NCBI GenBank assembly: GCA_035999765.1
Contig: CP108521.1
Coordinates: 8,308,001 to 8,372,000 of the forward strand
Length of the DNA: 64,000 nt
Direction: 5' to 3'
DNA from: Streptomyces sp. NBC_01231
GTDB lineage: Bacteria > Actinomycetota > Actinomycetes > Streptomycetales > Streptomycetaceae
How positions within the stretch are numbered: position 1 is the first letter of the stretch; each line of letters opens with the position of its first letter. Of the stretch, positions 48,348-55,794 are shown piece after piece. The notes below the pieces were generated by a model. The model ran no database searches, was not told the origin of the DNA, and saw only the letters and a list, made by a program, of their open reading frames with translations. A program made the translations under genes and the position numbers.

Positions 48348-49825
48348 GCCCAGCCCGTTTCGGAGTAGGGGCGGCCGGTGCGGATGCCCTCGACGGCAAC
48401 CCGGGTGTAGGGGACGAGGTTGTCGGGGAGCGCGGTCGGGTCCCAGAATTTCCACTGGGTGCACTTGTCCGGCTCGCGCAGTTCCGGCTCGCCGCTCCAG
48501 GTGCGAGCGCGGAAGAACAGGCCCATGCGGGGCCGGTCCCCGGCTTTGTCGATGTGGTGGACGACGTGGACGAGTTCGACGTCCTGGTGCTCGATGTGCA
48601 GGCCGGCTTCCTCCTGTGCCTCCCTGATCAGGCAGGTGATGGCGCTCTCCTGCTCGCAGTGGCCGGCCAGGACGTGCCAGGTGGCCGGCGCGAACGTGGA
48701 GTCGGGGTGGCGCAGCCCGAGCAGCACCGTTCCGTCGGGCCTCTCCAGGTAGAGGTGGACGCCGATGACGTTGAGGACCGTGCCGTGCGGGGAGGTCGGG
48801 CGGTGCTGCTCGTGTGATGAGGGCCCGCTCTGCGGCGCGGTGCTGGCCGGGCGGCTGGCGGCGTGGCGCCGTACCAGGTCGCTGGTGGTGTCCGCGATGC
48901 GCAGGCGGTGGAGGTCGTCGGGGGCGAACCAGGCCAGCATCACCCCTTCCGTCAGGCGGAGTTCGCGGGGGTCGCCGTTCCAGCGGCCGGCGTAGATGGC
49001 GATGGGCACGCTCGCGCCGGTGTCGTCGGAGGCGTACTCGGTGCCGAACGGGGTGAGGTCGGCGATGTCGAGGTCGGCTTCCTCGGCCAGTTCGCGCCGC
49101 ACGGTGTGTTCCAGGGTGGCGTCCTGGGGCTCTCGGCCGCCGCCCAGCAGGGACCACATGCCCGGCTCCCAGATCCGGCCGGGGAAGTAGTCGCGCAGGT
49201 GGAGCAGGTACTCGCCGCGGTCGTTGTAGATCAGGGCGGAGGCGTTGGCGGTCTCCGGTTCGGTCTCGGGCTGGAGCTTGAGCAGCTTGTCGCGCAGGGA
49301 GGGGGAGGCCACCCTGTCCACGGGCCGCCACTCGATGCCGCCGACCTCTTCTTCCTGTGGCACCACCGGCGCCTCGGTCGCGGTGTGCAGGCGGAAGAGG
49401 AACCGGAGGTCGAAGTGCTGGTGGCCGGGTTCGCCTTTGCCCGGGTGGGCGTCGATGTCGTGGGTGTCGATGTCGAAGGGCACGGTTTCGTAGCCGGGCC
49501 ACGGTGCCACGGCCTGGGGCGGGATCCCGGTCTCCTCGTACAGCTCCCGCAGCGCCGCTGCTGCCAGGGACTCGTCGGCGGGTTCGGTGTGTCCGCCGGG
49601 GGCGAGGACCTTCCCGCTCGCCAGGTGCAGCACGTGCAGGACGCGGCCGAGCGGGTCGACGACGATAGCGCCGCAGGTGACGTGTCCGGTGAAGGTGGAG
49701 CGGCTGGCGATGTCGGTGGGACGTTCGAGGGCGTCCAGGAGGCCGCCGAGCTGCTCGCGCTCGTGAGGGTGGCGAGCGAGGTACGTCTCGACGGTGGTGC
49801 GGATGTGGTCGTGCGACAACGGCAT
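48344..49825 (-). CDS. Triple-Nudix-domain hydrolase
   Basis: 493 aa with three Nudix domains at about residues 45-170, 190-315 and 350-485. Domain 1 has GHTEPADESLAAAALRELYE then ETGI (near-canonical box). Domain 2 (GGREPQDATLEHTVRREL, then AEEADL) has Ala in place of the first conserved Glu and Asp in place of Gly, so it may be catalytically weak or structural. Domain 3 (GHCEQESAITCLIREAQEEA, then GL) keeps RE..EE.G. Three fused copies is unusual. The first 45 residues resemble a short helical cap. It probably acts on nucleoside diphosphate derivatives. Confidence 0.8.
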   Translation of the reverse strand: MPLSHDHIRTTVETYLARHPHEREQLGGLLDALERPTDIASRSTFTGHVTCGAIVVDPLGRVLHVLHLASGKVLAPGGHTEPADESLAAAALRELYEETGIPPQAVAPWPGYETVPFDIDTHDIDAHPGKGEPGHQHFDLRFLFRLHTATEAPVVPQEEEVGGIEWRPVDRVASPSLRDKLLKLQPETEPETANASALIYNDRGEYLLHLRDYFPGRIWEPGMWSLLGGGREPQDATLEHTVRRELAEEADLDIADLTPFGTEYASDDTGASVPIAIYAGRWNGDPRELRLTEGVMLAWFAPDDLHRLRIADTTSDLVRRHAASRPASTAPQSGPSSHEQHRPTSPHGTVLNVIGVHLYLERPDGTVLLGLRHPDSTFAPATWHVLAGHCEQESAITCLIREAQEEAGLHIEHQDVELVHVVHHIDKAGDRPRMGLFFRARTWSGEPELREPDKCTQWKFWDPTALPDNLVPYTRVAVEGIRTGRPYSETGWA

Positions 49826-49882
49826 GGGGCTACCTCAAAGGGGCGTGGAGCGGGACGAGTCGAGGTGGGGTGGTCGTTCGTG

Positions 49883-51025
49883 TCAGCTCAGCTGCATCCC
49901 CTCCGCCGGGATCTCCTCGATGGCGGCGGGGCGAGCGGTGGGCAGACCCCACCGCTCGCGGGCCGTCTCCGCCGCGAACTGGGCTTGCCGCGCTCCTGGC
50001 GGGCCCCATCCCAGTAGGGCGGCTGCCTGGGCGGGGGTGGCGAGCAGGCGGGCGAAGGGGTGTCCGGTGGCGGGGTCGACGGCCGCCGGTCCGATGGCGG
50101 CGACCCGGGCAGCTAGGCGGAGCCGGGCGTTGGGCCCAACCCCTCCGTAGACCTCGCCGGTCTCGTCCAGCACCCAGCCCAGTCGCACCGGATCGGCCAG
50201 GGTGAGTTGGGCTTCCTCGGCGGCTTCGCGGTGCAGGGTGTCCTCGGGCGTCGCGTCGGTCGTCTCCACGGTGCCGCCGGGCAGCATCGGCAGCGCGCCC
50301 CGCGGGCCGGGGTCGGCCATGAGGACGACCCGGCCGTCGGGGATGAAGCACCACGCCCAGGCTTGCTGCACGGGCAGCCGCTCGGGGACGGGGCCGCGGT
50401 TGAGAGGGCTGCTGTCCCACAAGGGCCGGTAGCGGACGTGGACGTCGTGGCGGTCCAGCGCCGGGACGTCGAGGATGTGCCGGCCGTCGGCGAGGTGAGC
50501 GGTGGCGGTGTTCCCGAGCCGGGCCCGGTAGGCGGCGAGCATGATCTGCCCGTCCACGGGGCGCAGCCGCTGCACCGCTTCCCGGGTCTCCAGGAAGGCG
50601 TACTCGGACAGCTCCTCGTGCGGCAGGCGGATCTCCTCTACCTGGCCGGGGGTGAGGGTTCCCCCGTCGAAGACGAACCGGACCTCTCCGGGGCAGGGCG
50701 TGCCGGGCTGAGGGTCGGGGTGGTGCGGGGAGAAGGAGTGGACGGCGAGCACGGCCGACAGGGTCAGGTCCGCCAGGCCCAGTTCCTCGGTGATCTCGCG
50801 CCGGCAGGTGACATGCGGGTGTTCGCCGGGTTCGACGACGCCTCCGGGCAGCAGCCACGAGTCGTCCTTGCGGTAGGTGGGGTGCACCAGCAGAACCCGG
50901 CCGACCTCGTCGGTGATGATCGCGGCGGCGCCGAGCCACGCCGCATGCCGGGATGCGGCGTACTGCGCTGCGGCCAGAGCGGCACGCGGTGAGACGTGAT
51001 CCGAAGGGGAGATGGGAGAGGGCAC
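49883..51025 (-). CDS. Double-Nudix-domain hydrolase
   Basis: 380 aa from GTG 51025. Domain 1 (about residues 30-160) has a perfect Nudix box: GGVVEPGEHPHVTCRREITE then ELGL. Domain 2 (about 205-330) has a degenerate box: LPGGTVETTDATPEDTLHRE then AAEEAQL. A C-terminal extension contains WGPPGARQAQFAAETARERW. It precedes the triple-Nudix gene on the same strand, so five Nudix domains are encoded by two adjacent genes. Downstream of two lanthipeptide genes but not known to be part of such clusters. Confidence 0.8.
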   Translation of the reverse strand: MPSPISPSDHVSPRAALAAAQYAASRHAAWLGAAAIITDEVGRVLLVHPTYRKDDSWLLPGGVVEPGEHPHVTCRREITEELGLADLTLSAVLAVHSFSPHHPDPQPGTPCPGEVRFVFDGGTLTPGQVEEIRLPHEELSEYAFLETREAVQRLRPVDGQIMLAAYRARLGNTATAHLADGRHILDVPALDRHDVHVRYRPLWDSSPLNRGPVPERLPVQQAWAWCFIPDGRVVLMADPGPRGALPMLPGGTVETTDATPEDTLHREAAEEAQLTLADPVRLGWVLDETGEVYGGVGPNARLRLAARVAAIGPAAVDPATGHPFARLLATPAQAAALLGWGPPGARQAQFAAETARERWGLPTARPAAIEEIPAEGMQLS

Positions 51026-51080
51026 GTAGCTCTGCCTTTCGCGACGGTGGACGGGCGGGTGCAGCGCGGACCGGACAGGG

Positions 51081-51123
51081 GTGATCAGGAGGCACCGCCG
51101 TTCATCCGGCGCTGCGGCTCCCA
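51081..51123 (-). pseudogene. Relic of a second ABC-transporter 3' end
   Basis: 43 nt here match 52501-52543 (the end of the ABC transporter gene) at 37 positions, all six differences being transitions. The relic reads WEPQRRMNGGAS before the stop, against WELQRRMSGDTP in the intact gene. It lies directly beyond the PIMT gene, so a former tandem copy of the transporter has been lost by deletion, leaving only its last codons. Confidence 0.65.
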
Positions 51124-51178
51124 GCGCTGCTGGGAACGATCGGCCAGTCCACGGTGATGCGGGTGTGCTTCTTGGCGA

Positions 51179-52393
51179 TCATGTGCGGTTCGTGGTCCGT
51201 GCCCGCCGGGGCACAGCCGGCTGCCGGGCGGGCCGTGATGAGGGGGCGCGGGCGCCGCGGTGGTTGCGCTGCCAGTGCTCGACCTGCTCGGCCATCTCGT
51301 GCGCGGCGACGTGTGCTTGGTCGCCATAGCCGTGGACGACGAACTCGTACAGGCCCATGCCGTCGTCTCCGTCGCCGATGCGTTCGGTGGCCAGATGGGC
51401 GAGAGAAGCTCCTCGAGGCGGGCGCGCGCGGACGATGGCGGCGCCGGGCCAGTGCTGGGGCGGCGGGTTCAAAACCTGGTTGTCGCCGTCGGGGTCGACC
51501 TCCAGGCGGCAGAAGCCGGGCAGGGCGCCGGCGAGGTAGAGGGAGAGGGCGTCGAAGGGTTCCTGACCGCGGACGGTGACATTGGTGCGGTTGACGGTCG
51601 GCTCGTGGGTGAGGGCTGGGGCGAGTTGGTCGACGGGCAGCGGGGTGCCGTCTTCCCAGGACAGGTGGACTCCGGTGCCGGGGACGGTGCTGCGGTTCGT
51701 CTGCCAGGCGCCGTCGCCCTGCATGGCGACGAAGCCGCAGACGATGAGGGGCTCGTCGCTGTGCAGTGCCCCCTTGTCCCTGGTGAAGCCGATGGCCCAG
51801 TGGTAGCCGTGCAGACGCAGCGGTGCGATGAGACGGCCGCCTTCGGCCAGGGCGTCGGTCCAGGGCAGGTCCCAGGTGTCGACGGTGACCACTATGGCGT
51901 CGAAGCCGCCGTCCGGAACCACACCGGTGGGCGGGTGCTCGGCGTCGGCGGTGACGACGTGGACGTGGTCGTATCCGTTCTCGCTGAGGAAGCGGGTGGC
52001 CCCTTCGGTGACGGCGGGGTCGATGTCGAGGGTTGTGACGTGGCCGGCCGGGCCGACGAGTTCGGCCATGAGGGCGGCGTTGTAGCCCCCGGAGCCAATC
52101 TCGAGGACACGGTGGCCAGGCCGAATGCGAGCGGCTTCGAGCATGTCGGCCTGTAGCCACGGCGCGGAAACGGAGCTGATCACCCGGCCGTCGGGCGCGT
52201 GGCGGGTGGGGATGATGTCGTTGGCGTACGTCGCTTCCACAGCGACGTTGGGAGCGAAAACGTGCCGGGGCACGGTGCGGAAGGCGCGCTCGACAGCGGC
52301 GGTGCGGATGTGGTTGTCGGCGCGGAGTTGCTCGACGAGCTGGTGGCGAAGCTCGCTCACGTCGCTAACTTTCGTAGCCGGTGGAGTCGTCAC
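51179..52393 (-). CDS. PIMT-like O-methyltransferase of FxLD lanthipeptide system
   Basis: 404 aa from GTG 52393, with GGAAGGA 6 nt upstream. The protein-L-isoaspartate methyltransferase domain covers about residues 15-220: VERAFRTVPRHVFAP, RVISSVSAPWLQADMLEAAR, the SAM loop RVLEIGSGGYNAALMAELVG near residue 97, then VHVVTADAEHPPTG and LAEGGRLIAPLR. The C-terminal ~180 residues form an extra domain of the FxLD-system family. The last ~25 residues are Arg/Pro-rich and perhaps altered by the adjacent deletion. It probably methylates aspartate in the lanthipeptide core. Confidence 0.85.
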   Translation of the reverse strand: MTTPPATKVSDVSELRHQLVEQLRADNHIRTAAVERAFRTVPRHVFAPNVAVEATYANDIIPTRHAPDGRVISSVSAPWLQADMLEAARIRPGHRVLEIGSGGYNAALMAELVGPAGHVTTLDIDPAVTEGATRFLSENGYDHVHVVTADAEHPPTGVVPDGGFDAIVVTVDTWDLPWTDALAEGGRLIAPLRLHGYHWAIGFTRDKGALHSDEPLIVCGFVAMQGDGAWQTNRSTVPGTGVHLSWEDGTPLPVDQLAPALTHEPTVNRTNVTVRGQEPFDALSLYLAGALPGFCRLEVDPDGDNQVLNPPPQHWPGAAIVRARPPRGASLAHLATERIGDGDDGMGLYEFVVHGYGDQAHVAAHEMAEQVEHWQRNHRGARAPSSRPARQPAVPRRARTTNRT

Positions 52394-52504
52394 GGCATTC
52401 CTTCCGGGGCTAGTTGGGCGGGTTCGGACGTGGAGCGGAGGGAGCATCGGGAGCGGCCCTGTGTCTCTGCCTGGCAGAACGGTGGCCTCGCACGGGCCGG
52501 GTGA

Positions 52505-54445
52505 TCAGGGGGTGTCGCCGCTCATCCGGCGCTGCAGCTCCCACAGGGTCCGGAAGAGACCTGGCTCCTGGGTGAGCTGGGCGTAGGTGCCCTCCTGGAC
52601 GATCCGCCCTTCGTTCAGGACCCCGATCCGGTCGGCGACGGCCACGTTGGTGAGCCGGTGCGTGATCAGCAGGATGGCGCGGTCCTTGGCCAGTTCGCGC
52701 AGGCCGGCGAAAATCCGGTGCTCTGCGCGGGCGTCGAGGGCGGCCGTGGGTTCATCCATCACCAGCAGCGCCGCCTGCCGGTGGAACGCGCGAGTGAGGA
52801 CCAGACGCTGCCACTGCCCGCCGGAGAGCTGCTGTCCGCCGAACCACTCACTGGTCAGGAGGGTGTTCAGGCCGGAGCGGAGGCCCGGCAGCATCTCCGC
52901 GGCCCCGGACGCCTCGCACGCGGCGAGCAGAGCCGCGTCACTGGTGTTGCCCTGCCCGAACGTGATGTTGTCGCGCATCGTCAGCGGCAGGTAGGTGAAC
53001 TTCTGCGGCACCAGCGCGACGTGCTCCCACGAGCCCCACGGGTTCAGGTTCGCGGTGGAGGCGTGGTCCCAGGCCACGTCGCCCTCGGTGGGCAGAAGCA
53101 GCCCGCACAGCAGGCGCGAGAGGGTCGTCTTCCCGGAGCCGTTCTCCCCGACCAGCGCCACGATCTCCCCGCGCCGCACGTGCAGGGAGACGTTGCTCAG
53201 GTTGTCCCTCGGGGCGCCGTCGTAGCGGTAGGTGACGTCGCGGACCTCGAAGCGCTCCGGGGCCGTGGTCACGGGCGCGGTGCCGCGGGAGTCGGTCATG
53301 GCCTGGCCGTGGGCGTTGTCGAGGAAATTCTGCCAGTCCTGTACGTACCAGCCGGTGCGCACCAGGCGGGCCCCGCCGTTGATGATGCCGCGCACCGAGC
53401 CGGTGGCGGTCTGGAGAGCGAAGACGGCGCCGCCGCCGGCCGCCAGGCTCATCCGCCCGGAGGCCAGGAGCCACAGCAGCGCCGCCCACACCGCAGTCGA
53501 GGCGATCCCGCCAGCCATTGCTCCGGCCAGCCCCATCCAGGCACCGGTGTTCGCGGCCTTGCGTTCGGCCGCGTTGACCGAGGCGGCCAGCCGCCGGTAC
53601 CGGCCGATCAGGAAAGGGCCGGCCAGGCAGGCGCGCATCTCCTCACTGGACTCCTGATAGGCCATGTGCCAGCGCAGCTTGCCCAGCATCCGGCGCCGCC
53701 CGGAGGTCTCCAGCCCGGCGAGGTAGATCACGCGGGCGGAGCGGACGTAGGCGGCGGCCTGCGGCAGGCAGGCGAGGAAGAGAAGGGGAAGGAGCAGGGG
53801 GTGCAGGACGGTCAGGACGGTGGCGCCTGCCGCGAGCGTGGCGGTGGCCGCGAGGACGTCCTGCGCTTCTTCGACGAGGTCGGGGGTGACCTGGGCGCCG
53901 CGGTCGGCGATGTCGTAGGCGTCGTTGTAGCCGGGCTTGTTGTTGGCGGCCAATTCCGCGCCGAGCGCGGCCTCGATCATCGTCAGTTCCGCTGCCCGGC
54001 CGAGCACCGGGCGCAGACGGCCGGTCAGCCAAACGACGGTGATGCCCAGCAGGGTGCGCAGGCCGGTGGCGGCGGCGATCACGGCCAGCTGCGGGGCGGC
54101 GTCCCACAGCCGCTCGGTGATGTCGCCCGAGGAGATCAGCGCGGTGATCGTGCCCGTGACGGCCAGGAGGCTGAGGGCAGCGAGGAGGCCGGTCCCGATC
54201 TGGCACACCAGCAGGCCGATGGTCGCGCCGCGGTCCACGCGCCAGGCCATCTGCACCGAGCGCCGCAGGAGCGAGGGAAGGCGCCGCGCCATGGTGCGGG
54301 AGGTCAGCAGGGAGCCGGCCTGGAGCCTCGACTCGTCGCGGTAGAGGTATTCCTCCTCTCGAACACCGGCCTCCTGCGGTTCGTCGTCCGGCGCGGTCTT
54401 CTTGGGCGGTTGCGGCGGCTGGTCCTGCGTAATGGCCGAGGTCAT
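52505..54445 (-). CDS. ABC exporter, fused permease and ATPase
   Basis: 646 aa from ATG 54445 (GGGGGA upstream; frame open to 54520). Six hydrophobic segments lie between ~residues 70 and 350 (LLVCQIGTGLLAALSLLAVT, TVLTVLHPLLLPLLFLACLP, AMAGGIASTAVWAALLWLLA). The ATPase has Walker A GENGSGKTTLSRLL (~437), Q-loop LVPQKFTYLPLTM, LSGGQWQRLVLTRAF, Walker B LLVMDEPTAALDA and an H-loop LITHRLTN. No peptidase C39 domain, so leader removal would need another protease. It probably exports the lanthipeptide. Co-directional with the modification genes. Confidence 0.85.
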   Translation of the reverse strand: MTSAITQDQPPQPPKKTAPDDEPQEAGVREEEYLYRDESRLQAGSLLTSRTMARRLPSLLRRSVQMAWRVDRGATIGLLVCQIGTGLLAALSLLAVTGTITALISSGDITERLWDAAPQLAVIAAATGLRTLLGITVVWLTGRLRPVLGRAAELTMIEAALGAELAANNKPGYNDAYDIADRGAQVTPDLVEEAQDVLAATATLAAGATVLTVLHPLLLPLLFLACLPQAAAYVRSARVIYLAGLETSGRRRMLGKLRWHMAYQESSEEMRACLAGPFLIGRYRRLAASVNAAERKAANTGAWMGLAGAMAGGIASTAVWAALLWLLASGRMSLAAGGGAVFALQTATGSVRGIINGGARLVRTGWYVQDWQNFLDNAHGQAMTDSRGTAPVTTAPERFEVRDVTYRYDGAPRDNLSNVSLHVRRGEIVALVGENGSGKTTLSRLLCGLLLPTEGDVAWDHASTANLNPWGSWEHVALVPQKFTYLPLTMRDNITFGQGNTSDAALLAACEASGAAEMLPGLRSGLNTLLTSEWFGGQQLSGGQWQRLVLTRAFHRQAALLVMDEPTAALDARAEHRIFAGLRELAKDRAILLITHRLTNVAVADRIGVLNEGRIVQEGTYAQLTQEPGLFRTLWELQRRMSGDTP

Positions 54446-54555
54446 CGTTCCCCCTAGGACGGTCGCTGCGGCAGAGTCGTGAGGTCTAACGACACGGCTG
54501 CGATATCGAACACACGTCATTCGGTCGTGCTGGGGAGCCCGCTATTTCCTGCGTC

Positions 54556-54582
54556 AGGGAACCCCGCGGGCGCGGGATCCCT
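54556..54582 (-). terminator. Stem-loop between helical-repeat and ABC genes
   Basis: AGGGAACCCCGCG (54556-54568) pairs with CGCGGGATCCCT (54571-54582) with a one-base bulge. It lies in the 230-nt gap upstream of the ABC exporter, so that gene may have its own promoter there. Confidence 0.45.
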
Positions 54583-54677
54583 GGTCTGGCTTGGAGCGGC
54601 TGCGGGCAGGAAATGGCCGAAACGCCGACACCGCCAAACAGCGTGGGCAGCACGGGGGCATCCCGGGTCGTCCCCTC

Positions 54678-55790
54678 TTAGCTGGGATCTGGTTCGGCCT
54701 GCAGCAGCCTTTCCAGTTCTGTCTCGGCGTGGCCGACCGCGCCCGTCAGAGCCTCATGGTGGTGGGCGGACAGGACGCCGGATCCCAGTCCGGCCGCGGC
54801 GATCACCGCGGTGAGCGCGTCTGTCGCCCCGTCGTCCAGGGCGGACGCGGCGACGGGGTGGTGCAGTGCGTCTCGTGCGGCGTAGGCGTCGAGTCGGGCG
54901 ACGCTGACGAGGGAGTCGAGTATGGGGGCAGCATGCCGTCCGGTGCGGTCCAGTTCCAGGGCTGACAGGCCCGTCCGGGTCTGGAAGGCGGCAGTCGGCG
55001 GATCGGGGTGGGCAAGGAGCTGGACGGCCTCATCAAGGGTGCGGTCGAGGTCGGGTTCAGGGACGGGGGTGTCTACGGGCCGGCAGTGGGCGTGCAGGAG
55101 GAGGGCGATGGCTCCCTCCCAAGGCTCCGTGGGCTGGGTGGTGTCGATCAGGTCGCGGGCCTGTTGGTCCAGGCCCTGTTCCATCAGGGCCATGATCTTG
55201 ATCTGGCGGCCGTCGAGGAGCCGGTTGCCGATGCCGCGGTGCTGGGTCATGGCGTCGGCGGCCTCGGCCCACCGGCCGATGCAGGCGAGGGCGCGGGCGC
55301 CGTCCACGAGGAGGGTGACGTACAGCTCCTGGCACACCGCGCGGTGATCATCGTCCGTGCCGGTCAGGGTCGAGAGGTCGACGGTGTGGCCGTCGATCTC
55401 GGTCTTCTCCCGCTGCCGCGCGGCGTGGTTGAGGCGGACCAGCAGGTCGTAGGCGGCCTCGCCCTGGCCGTCGCGAGTCAGCAGCCGGGAGAGGTTGACC
55501 AGCGGCATCAGCGACATGACGGCGATCGGTCCACTCAGGCGTCCGGCGTCGGCGCAGACCTGGTGCTGGCGCCAGCACAGGTCGGCGGCCAGGTCGGGCA
55601 GGCCGACGTCGGAGGCGATGAGCGCGGCGTAGTTGAGGACCCTGCAGGCGCGGGCCACCAGGTCGTGGTGGCTCGCACCTGCGGGCGCGACGGTCAGCCC
55701 GGTGAGGTGGTTGATGCGCTCCTCCAAGGAGAGAGCGGGCGCCTTGGTGCGGCGGACCAGGGGGATGCGGCTGGCTATCGCGGGGATCAT
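54678..55790 (-). CDS. Helical-repeat (TPR-like) protein of lanthipeptide cluster
   Basis: 370 aa from ATG 55790, 4 nt after the stop of the LanB-domain/PIMT fusion. The protein is helical throughout with paired-helix units (LVARACRVLNYAALIASDVG, LPDLAADLCWRQHQVCADAG, WAEAADAMTQHRGIGNRLLD, LMEQGLDQQARDLIDTTQPT) in the manner of TPR or similar scaffolds. No membrane helix or catalytic motif. Proteins of this type sit in FxLD clusters beside the methyltransferase. It might organise the modification enzymes; this is inference. Confidence 0.65.
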   Translation of the reverse strand: MIPAIASRIPLVRRTKAPALSLEERINHLTGLTVAPAGASHHDLVARACRVLNYAALIASDVGLPDLAADLCWRQHQVCADAGRLSGPIAVMSLMPLVNLSRLLTRDGQGEAAYDLLVRLNHAARQREKTEIDGHTVDLSTLTGTDDDHRAVCQELYVTLLVDGARALACIGRWAEAADAMTQHRGIGNRLLDGRQIKIMALMEQGLDQQARDLIDTTQPTEPWEGAIALLLHAHCRPVDTPVPEPDLDRTLDEAVQLLAHPDPPTAAFQTRTGLSALELDRTGRHAAPILDSLVSVARLDAYAARDALHHPVAASALDDGATDALTAVIAAAGLGSGVLSAHHHEALTGAVGHAETELERLLQAEPDPS

Positions 55791-55794
55791 CGGC

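Noticed and set aside
47775..49502. 575-codon minus-strand open frame
   Set aside because: Mostly an out-of-frame reading of the triple-Nudix gene; only its end (from 48347) is real, as the N-lobe of the frameshifted kinase.
54446..54677. Possible second lanthipeptide precursor in the gap before the ABC gene
   Set aside because: A short frame starting MPPCCPRCLAV has cysteines but no FxLD leader, no ribosome site and ends in the terminator hairpin.
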